A DNA stretch of 64,000 bases from an uncultured Rhodospirillaceae bacterium (GCA_937927415.1 CALBDS010000050.1:1-64000); one strand, 5' to 3'; shown: positions 18,042-26,405, counted from the first letter of the stretch. Numbers and translations: made by a program. Notes: generated from the letters alone by a model not told the origin.

Positions 18042-18530
18042 ATGCCGTCCTTCGACATTGTTTCCAAGACCGACATCCACGAGGTGGACAACGCCCTGGC
18101 CGGCGTGCGGCGCGAGATGGAGCAGCGGTTCGACTTCAAGGGAACCAAGGGCACGGTGGAGCGTGACGGCAACACCCTGACCATTCTGGCCGACGACGAA
18201 CCCCGCCTGCGCCAGATGCACGACCTGCTGCGCACCCACGTCACCCGCCGCAAGCTGGAAATCGGCTTCTTCGATTTCTCCGCCACCCCCGAACGGGCCG
18301 GCGGCGACATGGTGCGCCATGTGGTGACCGTGCGCGAAGGCATCGCCCAGGATCTTGCCAAGCAGATCGTCAAGTCGATCAAGGACGCCAAGATGAAGGT
18401 GCAGGTCGCCATCCAGGGCGACGAGCTGCGCGTGTCGGGCAAGAAGCGCGACGATCTGCAGGCCGCCATCGCCCATGTGCGGGGGATGAAACTGGAACAG
18501 CCCTTGCAATACATCAATTTCCGCGACTGA
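18042..18530 (+). CDS. YajQ family nucleotide-binding protein
   Basis: A 162-aa protein of the YajQ family, whose characterised members bind cyclic di-GMP or nucleotides. It starts with the family hallmark MPSFDIVSKTDIHEVDNAL and carries QRFDFKGTKGTVE and SGKKRDDLQAAIAHVR. GGGAG precedes ATG 18042. A strong hairpin follows the stop codon. It is divergent from the aldo/keto reductase. Confidence 0.93.
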   Translation: MPSFDIVSKTDIHEVDNALAGVRREMEQRFDFKGTKGTVERDGNTLTILADDEPRLRQMHDLLRTHVTRRKLEIGFFDFSATPERAGGDMVRHVVTVREGIAQDLAKQIVKSIKDAKMKVQVAIQGDELRVSGKKRDDLQAAIAHVRGMKLEQPLQYINFRD

Positions 18531-18543
18531 GAGCGGCAGAAAC

Positions 18544-18584
18544 TGCCCGCGCATTCCGGCAATTCTTGCCGGGTGCGGCGGGCA
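18544..18584. terminator. Long imperfect hairpin after yajQ
   Basis: Outer stem TGCCCGCGCA (18544-18553) pairs with TGCGgCGGGCA (18574-18584, one bulged G). The inner stem is CCGGCAA-TTC-TTGCCGG (18556-18572). There is no T-tract on the plus strand, so it may stabilise the yajQ 3' end or terminate poorly. Confidence 0.5.
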
Positions 18585-18634
18585 AAAATCACCCAAGGGG
18601 TTTGGCACCCCATTGAAATGATTGCCCTTTCTTT

Positions 18635-18650
18635 CGGCATTGGTTTTGCA
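18635..18650 (+). promoter_or_regulatory. Candidate sigma-54 promoter
   Basis: CGGCATTGGTTTTGCA matches the -24/-12 consensus: invariant GG at 18636-18637 and GC at 18648-18649 separated by exactly 10 bases, with GGCA and TTGCA context. Predicted transcription start is near 18661, about 30 bases before the GTG of the next gene. Sigma-54 promoters need an enhancer-binding protein; none is visible nearby. Confidence 0.5.
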
Positions 18651-18689
18651 TAAAGGTTTGGTGCGCTTCTCAACCGATGGGGTGTGGCC

Positions 18690-19085
18690 GTGTCCGCCCT
18701 GACCAACGCCGAGATCTCCCGCGTTTCCAACCTGCGCCTTGACGGCGTTCAGGAACGCAAAGGGGCGTCCGGTTCCCAGGAACGGGTTGCCGCCGCTGAA
18801 AGCTTCGGCGCCCTGTTGCAGATGGTGAGTGCCGGCAACGGCGCCGCCGGCGGCATGGACGGTGTGGCGGCTTCCGGCGTGTCCCAGCCGCTGGACCGGC
18901 CGGTGTCGGCGGGCATGGCCTCCCTGATCGCCCAGGGCGGGCTGGACAGCATGGGGGGCGGGCAGGGGGACGGCTCGGACGCCGCATCCGCGCCGGGCAG
19001 CACCGGCAGCGACACCATCACCCTGGCGCCCAACGCCGATTTCCGCTGGATGACCACCCTGATCGCGGCACAGGAACAGGGTTGA
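18690..19085 (+). CDS. Hypothetical protein behind a sigma-54-like promoter
   Basis: I do not recognise this 131-aa protein. It has no signal peptide or membrane helix. The middle is rich in Gly, Ser and Ala and looks disordered, while both ends look helical (ALTNAEISRVSNLRLDGVQ; FRWMTTLIAAQEQ). This shape recalls small flagellar assembly proteins, and sigma-54 often drives flagellar genes, but there is no direct support. The GTG at 18690 is preferred over the GTG at 18684 because ATGGGG then sits at seven bases. Confidence 0.5.
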   Translation: MSALTNAEISRVSNLRLDGVQERKGASGSQERVAAAESFGALLQMVSAGNGAAGGMDGVAASGVSQPLDRPVSAGMASLIAQGGLDSMGGGQGDGSDAASAPGSTGSDTITLAPNADFRWMTTLIAAQEQG

Positions 19086-19181
19086 TGAAGTGGGCCGGTT
19101 GATCGGCCCCCGGTAGCAAGCCCTCTGTTGACAAGTGTGTGCGGCAGAGCCATCCTGTATCCAGTGGCAAGGGATGCGCGC

Positions 19182-19673
19182 ATGGATGCCGAACTGAAGG
19201 ATATCCTGGGTTTGCTGGTCGGCAAGATCGACGAGATCCGCACGGATGTCGCCGAGCTGAAAGCCGATGTGCGCGTATTGAAGGCCGACGTTGCCGAGCT
19301 TAAGAGCGACGTGGCGGTTCTCAAGGCCGATGTGGCGGTTCTCAAGGCCGATGTGGCGGTCCTCAAGACTGAGGTGGCCGAACTTAAGGCCGACGTGGCG
19401 GTTCTCAAGAGCGACGTGGCGTCCCTGAAACTTGGGCAGGAAGAGCTTCGTGCCGACGTGGCATCCCTGAAACTCGGGCAGGAAGAGCTTCGCGCCGATG
19501 TGGAGGCGCTCAAGCGCGGTCAGGACGAACTCCGTGCCGATGTGGCCGCTTTGCAGTCCGGGCAGGACGAGTTGCGCCGGGTGTCCAGCGCCAATCATTT
19601 CAAGCTGATGGGGCGCATCTCCCAGGTGGATGAGCGGGTGGACCGGCTGGTTGCCGGGAAACCGGCGGCCTGA
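19182..19673 (+). CDS. Heptad-repeat coiled-coil protein
   Basis: A 163-aa protein dominated by tandem repeats. Residues about 21-80 are heptads close to DVAVLKA, mirrored in the DNA by near-identical 21-base units. Residues about 81-133 are four 14-residue units of the type SLKLGQEELRADVA. The periodic Val/Leu spacing predicts a long parallel coiled coil, probably trimeric. A short C-terminal segment (MGRISQVDERVDRLVAG) closes the protein. No signal peptide is seen. AAGGGATG precedes ATG 19182. Homologous repeats can change number by slippage. Function unknown. Confidence 0.7.
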   Translation: MDAELKDILGLLVGKIDEIRTDVAELKADVRVLKADVAELKSDVAVLKADVAVLKADVAVLKTEVAELKADVAVLKSDVASLKLGQEELRADVASLKLGQEELRADVEALKRGQDELRADVAALQSGQDELRRVSSANHFKLMGRISQVDERVDRLVAGKPAA

Positions 19674-19706
19674 ACCGGACCGCCGGTGCCCTGACGGGGA
19701 CCGGGA

Positions 19707-21755
19707 TCAGGCCGCCCGGATCCAGACTGCTGTGTCGTGGAACCCGACCCCGCCCGCGGGCGGGACGGAGGTGGCGGCGGTCAGGGTGTTGATGCCCACC
19801 CCATCCACAAAGGCCGCATCGGGCCACAGCCCTTCCACGATCACCACGCCGCGCTGAACCCCGTCGAAGGGGCGGGCGTGCACCGTCACCACCCCCTGGC
19901 CGTTGCCCAGCCGCACCGGCGTGCCGTCGCTGACACCCAGTTCCGTGCAGTCGTCGGGATGCATCAGGGCGGTGGGACGCCCTTCGCGTTTCTGCGCCGT
20001 CGGGGTTTCGTTGAAGCTGGTGTTGAGGAACTGCCGCGCCGGGGCGGTGACCAGCCGGAAGGGATGGTCGGCATCCGCCGGACGCCCCGGCTCCATATGG
20101 TCGGGCAGGGCGGGCAGCCCGCCCAGCGGTCCCAGTGCGGCCCAGTCGGGAGCGAAGCGGAACCGCCCGTCCGGCCAGTGGAAACCGTTCAGGAAGTGCG
20201 AGGTTTCGAAATCCGGCTGGGCGTCGTACCAGCGGGCGGTGTGCAGGGTCTGCGCGTCCGGCAGGCCGGAGGTCCGCAGCATGGCGTCGATGATCTCCCA
20301 CGCGCTCATGGCGAAGCCGGGATGTTCGGCCCCCACCCGCCGGGCCAGTTCGTGGATGACCCACAGGTTTTCCCGCGCCTCGTCGGGGGCGTCCACCACC
20401 TTGGCGCCGATCTGGATGTGCATCTGCCCGCCGCCGCGGTAGATGTCGTCGTGCTCCAGGAACATGGTGGCCGGCAGCACGAGGTCGGCCAGTTGCGCGG
20501 TTTCGGTCATCACCTGTTCGTGGACGGCGACGAACAGATCGTCGCGCATCAGCCCGCGGCGGACCAGCGCCTGTTCCGGGCAGATGGCGGCGGGGTTGGT
20601 GTTCTGCACCAGCATGGCGGTCACCGGCGGGCCGCCGGCCAGGGCGGCGGGGTCGCCGGTCAGGACCCGCCCGATGAGCGCCTGATCCAGGCCGCGGACG
20701 CGGCGGTCCAGCCGGTCCAGCCCCTCGGCCAGGGTGCGGTCGAGGGCGAAGATGCCGCTGGAGCAATAGAGGGCGCCGCCGCCCCGGTGCTGCCACGCGC
20801 CGGTGACCACGGGCAGGCAGGACACCGCATGCATCTGTGCTGCCCCGTTGTGGGTGCGGGTGAAGCCATAGCCCAGCCGCAGATAGCTGCGCGGTGTGGA
20901 GCCGTAGAGCCGGGCGAAGCCGACAATCTCATCGACGCTCAGACCCGTGATGGCGGCGGCCCATTCCGGCGTGCGGCTTTCCAGATGGGCTTCCAGCGCC
21001 GCGGTGTCCTGGGCGTAACGGGCCAGATAGGCACGGTCGGCCATCCCCTCCTTGAACAGCACGTGCATAACGGCGCAGGCCAGCGCCCCATCGGTGCCGG
21101 GGCGCAGCATCAGGTGCCGGTCCGACACCTCGGCCGTGCCGTTGCGGTAGGGATCGATGGTGACCAGCGTGGCGCCGCGGGTCTTGCGGGCGCGGGCCAC
21201 GTGGGTCATCACATTGACCTGGGTCGCCACCGGGTTGCCGCCCCAGTTGACGATCAGGTCGCTGTCGGCCATTTCGCGGGGGTCGGCGCCGCGGATGTCG
21301 CCGTGTCCGGCCAGCCATCCCATGTTGGCCGGCGTGTCGCAGACGGTGCTGATCTGGCGGGAATAGCCCTTGGCGTGGCGCAGCCGCTGGATGGCGCCCC
21401 GCTGCACCAGCCCCATGGTGCCGGCGTAGTAATAGGGCCACACGGCTTCCGCCCCATACCGTGCCTCCGCCGCGTTGAAGGCGTCGGCGATGCGGTCCAG
21501 CGCCTCGTCCCACGCAATGGGCGCCCACTGGCCGCTGCCCTTCGGGCCGGTGCGCAGCAGCGGGCGGGTGATGCGGTTGGGGTTGTGCAGCCGCTCGGCG
21601 TAGCGGCTGACCTTGGCGCAGATCACGCCCGCGGTGTAGCTGTTGTCGGCGGCCCCGCGCACCTTGCCGATGCGGTCGGGGGCCAGGCGCTCCACCTCCA
21701 GCGCGCAGGTGGACGGGCAATCGTGGGGACAGACGGTCGAAACGTAGGTACTCAC
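19707..21755 (-). CDS. Molybdopterin-dependent oxidoreductase
   Basis: A 682-aa member of the DMSO reductase superfamily with bis-MGD cofactor. An N-terminal [4Fe-4S] motif is present (CPHDCPSTC, then a fourth Cys in VICAKVSRY). Cofactor-binding segments follow (WDEALDRIADAF, IVNWGGNPVATQ, TIDPYRNGTA) and the C-terminal domain has FLNTSFNETPTAQKREG. There is no Tat signal, so it should be cytoplasmic. The GTG start at 21755 places the cluster motif at once after the N-terminus. No partner electron-transfer subunit is adjacent. Substrate unknown; it belongs near formate dehydrogenase-like or thiosulfate reductase-like enzymes. Confidence 0.85.
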   Translation of the reverse strand: MSTYVSTVCPHDCPSTCALEVERLAPDRIGKVRGAADNSYTAGVICAKVSRYAERLHNPNRITRPLLRTGPKGSGQWAPIAWDEALDRIADAFNAAEARYGAEAVWPYYYAGTMGLVQRGAIQRLRHAKGYSRQISTVCDTPANMGWLAGHGDIRGADPREMADSDLIVNWGGNPVATQVNVMTHVARARKTRGATLVTIDPYRNGTAEVSDRHLMLRPGTDGALACAVMHVLFKEGMADRAYLARYAQDTAALEAHLESRTPEWAAAITGLSVDEIVGFARLYGSTPRSYLRLGYGFTRTHNGAAQMHAVSCLPVVTGAWQHRGGGALYCSSGIFALDRTLAEGLDRLDRRVRGLDQALIGRVLTGDPAALAGGPPVTAMLVQNTNPAAICPEQALVRRGLMRDDLFVAVHEQVMTETAQLADLVLPATMFLEHDDIYRGGGQMHIQIGAKVVDAPDEARENLWVIHELARRVGAEHPGFAMSAWEIIDAMLRTSGLPDAQTLHTARWYDAQPDFETSHFLNGFHWPDGRFRFAPDWAALGPLGGLPALPDHMEPGRPADADHPFRLVTAPARQFLNTSFNETPTAQKREGRPTALMHPDDCTELGVSDGTPVRLGNGQGVVTVHARPFDGVQRGVVIVEGLWPDAAFVDGVGINTLTAATSVPPAGGVGFHDTAVWIRAA

Positions 21756-21793
21756 CGGGTGCGCTCACGGGGTTGGGAGGGGGGAGCGCAAGC

Positions 21794-22678
21794 CTACCCT
21801 ACTTTCCCGGCCGTCGGGGAGGGGGTGTCATCCTCCCCCATCACCGCGTCGCACAGGATGGCGCGCAGCCGGGCGGTGGCGGGCGCATCGCTTGGCGCCG
21901 CCGCCGCCAGGGCCAGCGGCATGGGCGGCAGCGGCGGCAGTCCGACGACCGGGGCCACCCCGGCGGGCGCCCCGTCGGTCACCCGCGGCGTCACGCCCAG
22001 CCCGGCCTGGGCCGCCGCCCACAACCCCGACAGGCTGGGGCTGGTCACCGCCACGCGCCAGGGAATCCCGGCCCGGTCCAGTGCCGCCACCGCCGCGGCG
22101 CGGAACGCACAGGGCTGTTCGATCACCAGCAGCGGCAGCGGCCCGTCCGGCGGCTCCCACCCCTCGGCGGCCAGCCACGCCACCGCCGGGCGGCCCAGCG
22201 GCCGGGCATGGGGCAGGGCGGCGGCCTCCCCCCACAGCAGCGCCAGATCCAGACCGCCGCTGTCCAGCGCCCGCACCAGGGCCGGGCCGCGGTCGATGGC
22301 GACCTCGATGCGCACGGCGGGATGGGTGCGGGCGAAACGGCCCAGAACCGCGGGCAAACGGCGTTCGGCGAAATCCTGCACCAGCCCCAGCCGCACCGTG
22401 CCCGCCACCGCCGCCCCGTCCAGGGCAGCCAGCGCGTCGTCGTTCAGCGACAGGATGCGGCGGGCATAGGACAGCAGCGTTTCCCCCGCCGGGGTCAAGG
22501 CCAGCCCGCGGCCCTGGCGGCGGAACAGGGTGTGGCCGGTCTGTTCCTCCAGCTTGCGGAGCTGAAGGCTGACCGCGGCCTGCGACCGGCCCACGCGCTG
22601 GGCGGCCAGGGCGAAGCTGCCCCCGTCCATGCCCAGGACGAAGGTGCGCAGCACATCCATGTCGAGATTGCGGGGCAC
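21794..22678 (-). CDS. LysR family transcriptional regulator
   Basis: A 294-aa regulator with an N-terminal winged helix (MDVLRTFVLGMDGGSFALAAQRVGRSQAAVSLQLRKLEEQ type motif) and a periplasmic-binding-like effector domain. GTG 22678 is favoured (ACGGAAC upstream); ATG 22660 is the alternative. The frame stays open into the AT-rich region, but only a TTG is available there. It is divergent from a tautomerase gene across an AT-rich spacer, the usual LysR arrangement, and only 38 bases upstream of the molybdopterin oxidoreductase start. It may control both. Confidence 0.88.
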   Translation of the reverse strand: MPRNLDMDVLRTFVLGMDGGSFALAAQRVGRSQAAVSLQLRKLEEQTGHTLFRRQGRGLALTPAGETLLSYARRILSLNDDALAALDGAAVAGTVRLGLVQDFAERRLPAVLGRFARTHPAVRIEVAIDRGPALVRALDSGGLDLALLWGEAAALPHARPLGRPAVAWLAAEGWEPPDGPLPLLVIEQPCAFRAAAVAALDRAGIPWRVAVTSPSLSGLWAAAQAGLGVTPRVTDGAPAGVAPVVGLPPLPPMPLALAAAAPSDAPATARLRAILCDAVMGEDDTPSPTAGKVG

Positions 22679-22689
22679 CGGACCATCGT

Positions 22690-22745
22690 TCCGTTTTTCT
22701 AAATTATAAGTTCCGAACTTCAAAATTTTCAAAAGAATTGTCCGG
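22690..22745. promoter_or_regulatory. AT-rich LysR operator/promoter region
   Basis: An unusually AT-rich stretch (TTCTAAATTATAAG, TTCAAAATTTTCAAAAG) separates the divergent LysR and tautomerase genes. T-N11-A-type LysR sites fit here, but the exact box cannot be fixed by eye. Confidence 0.45.
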
Positions 22746-22788
22746 CCCTAGGCTTGGCCCCATTCCACACCCCGCAGGAGATGCCGCC

Positions 22789-23175
22789 ATGCCCTATGTC
22801 CATCTGACCATCGCCGGTCCCGCCCCCACCGACGCGGCCCGCCGCCGCCTTGCCACCGGCCTCACCCGGCTGATGGCCGAGGTGCTGGGAAAGGATCCCG
22901 CCCTGACCGCCGTGCGGGTGGAAACGGCGGAATCCGGGCTGTGGACCGTCGGCGGTGCGCCGGTATCCCCCGCTGCGCATCTGGAGGCGACGGTCACCGC
23001 CGGCACCAACAGCGCGGCGGAAAAGGCCCGCTTCATCGCCGCGGCCATGGATCTGCTGAAGGAAGAGGCCGGTCCCGGCCTGCCCCCCGCCACCTATGTG
23101 GTGGTGCGCGAGGTTGCCGCCGATTCCTGGGGCTACGACGGCCGGACCCAGGCGGCGCGGCGAGTGTCCCCCTGA
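22789..23175 (+). CDS. Tautomerase (4-oxalocrotonate tautomerase superfamily)
   Basis: A 128-aa protein starting MPYVHLTIAG; removal of Met exposes the catalytic Pro-1 typical of this superfamily. The body includes AEVLGKDPALTAVRVE and a C-terminal half related to tautomerase dimers (TNSAAEKARFIAAAMDLL, TYVVVREVAADSWGY). GCAGGAG lies nine bases before ATG 22789. It is divergent from the LysR gene, which is its likely regulator. Substrate unknown. Confidence 0.82.
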   Translation: MPYVHLTIAGPAPTDAARRRLATGLTRLMAEVLGKDPALTAVRVETAESGLWTVGGAPVSPAAHLEATVTAGTNSAAEKARFIAAAMDLLKEEAGPGLPPATYVVVREVAADSWGYDGRTQAARRVSP

Positions 23176-23200
23176 AGGGAAAACGGCCCCAAAATGAAAA

Positions 23201-23226
23201 GCGGCGGGGAGTGTCCTCCCCGCCGC
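23201..23226. terminator. Hairpin terminator between tautomerase and dctM
   Basis: A perfect 11-bp stem, GCGGCGGGGAG (23201-23211) with CTCCCCGCCGC (23216-23226), loop TGTC. It lies between convergent genes. A-rich sequence before it would become a U-rich tail for the minus-strand transcript. Confidence 0.7.
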
Positions 23227-23253
23227 CGTTCCCGCACCCGGAGCACCGGCCCC

Positions 23254-24537
23254 TTACATCATGCCCAGCATCCGCGGCAGAGCCAGCGAGATGGCGGGGA
23301 TGTAGGTGACCAGACCCAGGAACACCAGCATGGTCAGCAGCCACGGCCACACGGCCACCGTCAGTTCGGTGATGCCCATTTTTGTGATGCCGCTGGCGAC
23401 ATACAGGTTCAGGCCCACCGGCGGGTGGCACATGCCCACCTCCATGTTCACCACGATCAGGATGCCGAAGTGCACCGGGTCGATGCCCAGCGACATGGCG
23501 ACCGGGAACAGGATCGGCGCCATGATGAGCACGATCGACGACGGCTCCATCACGTTGCCGGCCAGCAGCAGCAGGATGTTGACCACCAGCAGGAAGATCC
23601 ACGGGCTGAGCTGCTGCCCCAGGATCCAGCCGGCCATCGCCTGCGGAATGTTCTCCGACGTCATCAGGAACGAGAACAGCACCGCGTTGGTGATGATGTA
23701 GAGCAGCATCGCCGACATGTTGGCGCTGTCCAGCAGCACCTTGGGCACGCGGCTCAGCGGCATGTCCTTGTAGATGAACACCGCGACGATGAAGGCATAG
23801 ACAGCACTCATGGCGGCGGCTTCGGTGGGGGTGAAGACGCCGGTGTAGATGCCGCCGATCACGATCACGATCAGCAGCAGCCCCCAGATGCTCTCCCGCA
23901 GGGCGCTCAGCCGCCGGGCGAGGCTGGCTTTTTCCATGCGGGGGTAGTCGTTCTTCCACGCGCGGTACCAGGTGGTCATGCCCAGCATGGTCGCCAGCAT
24001 CAGGCCGGGGATGACGCCCGCCATGAACAACTGGCCCACCGAGGTGTTGGTGGACACCGAATACATCACCATCACGATGGATGGCGGAATGAGGATGCCC
24101 AGCGCGCCCGAGGTGGTGATGACGCCCGCACCGAAACGTTTGGGGAAGCCCTGCGCCACCATGGCCGGCAGGATGATCGAGCCGATGGCGACCACCGTCG
24201 CCGGGCTGGACCCCGACACCGCCGCGAACAGCGCGCAGGCCATCACGCCGGCCAGCGCCAGCCCGCCGTGCCAGTGCCCGACCATGCTTGAGGCGAAGTT
24301 GATCATCCGCCGCGCCACGCCGCCGTGGGTCAGGAAATTGCCGGCCAGGATGAAGAACGGGATCGCCATGATCTCGAACTTCTCGATGCCGGTGAACAGC
24401 TTCAGGGCCACCGATTCGATGGGCACCTGGGTCATGGTGAACAGGAACGTCAGAACCGTGAGGCCGAGGGAAATGGAAATCGGCATCCCGGTGAGCATCA
24501 GGGCGATCAGCAGCCCGAAGATGATGGCGGCGCTCAC
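23254..24537 (-). CDS. dctM: TRAP transporter large permease
   Basis: A 427-aa polytopic membrane protein, the 12-helix transport subunit of a tripartite ATP-independent periplasmic (TRAP) system. Recognisable family segments include FFILAGNFLTHGGVARRMINF, SGSSPATVVAIGSIILP and the C-terminal VNMEVGMCHPPVGLNLYVASG. Its ATG overlaps the dctQ stop by four bases, indicating translational coupling. Confidence 0.95.
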   Translation of the reverse strand: MSAAIIFGLLIALMLTGMPISISLGLTVLTFLFTMTQVPIESVALKLFTGIEKFEIMAIPFFILAGNFLTHGGVARRMINFASSMVGHWHGGLALAGVMACALFAAVSGSSPATVVAIGSIILPAMVAQGFPKRFGAGVITTSGALGILIPPSIVMVMYSVSTNTSVGQLFMAGVIPGLMLATMLGMTTWYRAWKNDYPRMEKASLARRLSALRESIWGLLLIVIVIGGIYTGVFTPTEAAAMSAVYAFIVAVFIYKDMPLSRVPKVLLDSANMSAMLLYIITNAVLFSFLMTSENIPQAMAGWILGQQLSPWIFLLVVNILLLLAGNVMEPSSIVLIMAPILFPVAMSLGIDPVHFGILIVVNMEVGMCHPPVGLNLYVASGITKMGITELTVAVWPWLLTMLVFLGLVTYIPAISLALPRMLGMM

Positions 24538-25121
24538 GACGGGCCTCCTTCCTTGGCGGCTTCAATGGGGTCGATGCCGTCCACCGGCTCCACCCCGTCC
24601 ACATGGGCGTGGTCGTGGGACGGCAGATGGCCGGTGCGGATGAAGTTCCAGCACACCTGAAGGAAGCGGAAGCACATCAGGTACGACCCCAGCGGGATCG
24701 CCAGATAGACGATCCAGCTCGGCCATTCCAGATCGGGGGTGGTCTGGTCGAATTCCGACAGGTGCCAGACGAAACTGGCGCCCAGCGTGCCCACCACCCC
24801 GGTGAACAGCGCGCCGGCCAGCAGGCCGAACACGACGAACTTGCTGCGCAGGGGGGGCGGCAGGCGGTTGATGATGACGTCCACGCCCACATGGATGCCG
24901 GTGCGCACGCCATAGGCGGCGCCGAACTTCGCCATCCAGATGAACATGAAGATGCACAGTTCCTGCGCCCAGGCGAAGTTCCAGTGCAGGATGTAGTCTT
25001 GGATGACCGGGATGCCGGAGGCGTAGCGGTGCACCACCGCCACGAAGATGATGATCGTCGCCGCCGCCATCAGCGTGGCGATGATCACCTCCTCCAGCCG
25101 GTCGAGGAGTTTCAGGAACAT
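24534..25121 (-). CDS. dctQ: TRAP transporter small permease
   Basis: A 195-aa protein with four predicted transmembrane helices (for example EVIIATLMAAATIIIFVAVV and FVVFGLLAGALFTGVVG), the DctQ subunit that partners the large permease. The charged C-terminal tail (HDHAHVDGVEPVDG) is cytoplasmic or disordered. ATG 25121 has GGAG upstream; the much longer upstream frame is not credible. Confidence 0.93.
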   Translation of the reverse strand: MFLKLLDRLEEVIIATLMAAATIIIFVAVVHRYASGIPVIQDYILHWNFAWAQELCIFMFIWMAKFGAAYGVRTGIHVGVDVIINRLPPPLRSKFVVFGLLAGALFTGVVGTLGASFVWHLSEFDQTTPDLEWPSWIVYLAIPLGSYLMCFRFLQVCWNFIRTGHLPSHDHAHVDGVEPVDGIDPIEAAKEGGPS

Positions 25122-25216
25122 GGTGTCTCCGGGGGCGGGGGGCTTCCGGCGGATGGGGGGCGCGGAAAGCGCGGCGACCCCGCGGGATGTCCGCAGGTTT
25201 GCCGGCCGGAAGCGGA

Positions 25217-25242
25217 GGGACGGCGGCGGATGCCGCCGTCCC
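25217..25242 (-). other. Intercistronic hairpin between dctP and dctQ
   Basis: A perfect 11-bp stem, GGGACGGCGGC and GCCGCCGTCCC, around a GGAT loop, with no T-tract after it. Such hairpins commonly protect the binding-protein message and lower expression of the permease genes downstream. Confidence 0.55.
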
Positions 25243-25261
25243 CGTCGGTTCGGAAAAAGCG

Positions 25262-26278
25262 TTACTGCATCTTGAAGCCGACGGCTTCGGCTTCCTTGTA
25301 GACGGCTTCGATGATGTCCTTGCCCACGCGGGATTCCATTTCCTTGTGAACCGGGACCAGGGCCTTGCGCCAAGCGTCCAGTTCTTCCTTGGTGGGGGTA
25401 TGGAATTCGGTCTTGCCCGACGCCTTCATCTGCGCCAGGGCGGTGTCGTTTTCGTTCTGGGCGATGTCGTTGGCGTATTCGGTCGCTTCCTTCATCGCGG
25501 CTTCAAGCTGGCCGCGCAGGTCGGCGGGCAGCCCGTCCCAGAACTTCTTGTTCACGATGACCGCATAGCCCAGATAGCCGTGGTTGGTCAGCGTGGCGTG
25601 CTTCTGCACTTCATGCATCTTCTGAGTGTACATGTTGGACGGCGGGTTTTCGGTGCCGTCCACGACGCCGGTCTGCAGCGCCTGATACACTTCGGAGAAG
25701 GCCATCACCTGCGGCAGCGCGCTCAGCGCGCGCATCTGGGCGTCCAGCACCTTCGACGACTGGATGCGCATCTTCAGGCCCTTGACGTCCTCGGGCTTCA
25801 GCAGGGGCTTGTTGGCGCTCAAGACCTTGAAGCCGTTGTCCCAATAGGCCAGGCCGGTGATGCCCTTGGATTCCAGCTTCTGGAACAGCTTCTTGCCGAC
25901 CGGGCCGGTGGTCACGCGGACCAGGACTTCCTTGGACGGGAAGATATAGGGCAGGTCGAAGACCTCGAATTCCTTGGCCCCCAGCGGGCCGAACTTGGCC
26001 AGCGACGGAGCCAGCATCTGGACCGCACCAAGCTGGAGCGCCTCCAGCTCTTCCTTGTCCTTGTAGAGCTGGCTGTTGGGATAGACCTCGACCTTGACCT
26101 TGCCGCCGGTCTTGGCTTCCGCCAGTTCCCTGAACTTCTCGGCACCCTTGCCCTTGGGCGTGTCGGGGGCGACGACGTGGCTGAACTTGATGACGATGGG
26201 GTCTTGCGCAAGGGCCACGGCACTGGTCATCAGGCAGCCGGCGGCGATGGCCGCTCCCAACAACTTGGACAGTTTCAT
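25262..26278 (-). CDS. dctP: TRAP transporter substrate-binding protein (C4-dicarboxylate type)
   Basis: A 338-aa periplasmic solute receptor. The signal peptide covers residues 1-24 (ending AVALA). The body matches the DctP family: IKFSHVVAPDTPKGKGAEKF at the N-terminus, KMRIQSSKVLDAQMRALSALP with the conserved Arg that binds the carboxylate, and QTGVVDGTENPPSNMYTQK. It is first in the dctPQM operon. GGAGGAA precedes ATG 26278. C4-dicarboxylates are the likely substrates, supported by the DctB-like kinase gene next door. Confidence 0.95.
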   Translation of the reverse strand: MKLSKLLGAAIAAGCLMTSAVALAQDPIVIKFSHVVAPDTPKGKGAEKFRELAEAKTGGKVKVEVYPNSQLYKDKEELEALQLGAVQMLAPSLAKFGPLGAKEFEVFDLPYIFPSKEVLVRVTTGPVGKKLFQKLESKGITGLAYWDNGFKVLSANKPLLKPEDVKGLKMRIQSSKVLDAQMRALSALPQVMAFSEVYQALQTGVVDGTENPPSNMYTQKMHEVQKHATLTNHGYLGYAVIVNKKFWDGLPADLRGQLEAAMKEATEYANDIAQNENDTALAQMKASGKTEFHTPTKEELDAWRKALVPVHKEMESRVGKDIIEAVYKEAEAVGFKMQ

Positions 26279-26320
26279 GGTGTCGTTCCTCCGGTTTTTG
26301 TCGTTCGACGGCAGGCCGCA

Positions 26321-26336
26321 ATAGTTCGATAGTTTC
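26321..26336. promoter_or_regulatory. Tandem 8-bp direct repeat in dctP / kinase intergenic region
   Basis: ATAGTTCG (26321-26328) is followed directly by ATAGTTTC (26329-26336). It lies in the short divergent spacer between dctP and its likely sensor kinase, a good place for binding of the FixJ-type regulator. Confidence 0.4.
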
Positions 26337-26405
26337 ACTTTTCGGGCTATTGTGGAAATCCGCATCGGGAGAGTGCGGCAAAAATCTCAAGCGGAACCGG
26401 AAAAG

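Noticed and set aside
18600..18616. TGGCACCCCATTGAAA as a second sigma-54 promoter
   Set aside because: It has the -24 half but the -12 GC is missing at the required spacing.
19240..19560. Regular short repeats that might suggest a CRISPR array or satellite
   Set aside because: The repeats stay in frame, have no spacers and encode coiled-coil heptads.
19737..22469. 910-codon open frame on the plus strand
   Set aside because: It runs antisense to the molybdopterin oxidoreductase and LysR genes, is rich in His/Gly/Arg without domains, and crosses a gene boundary.
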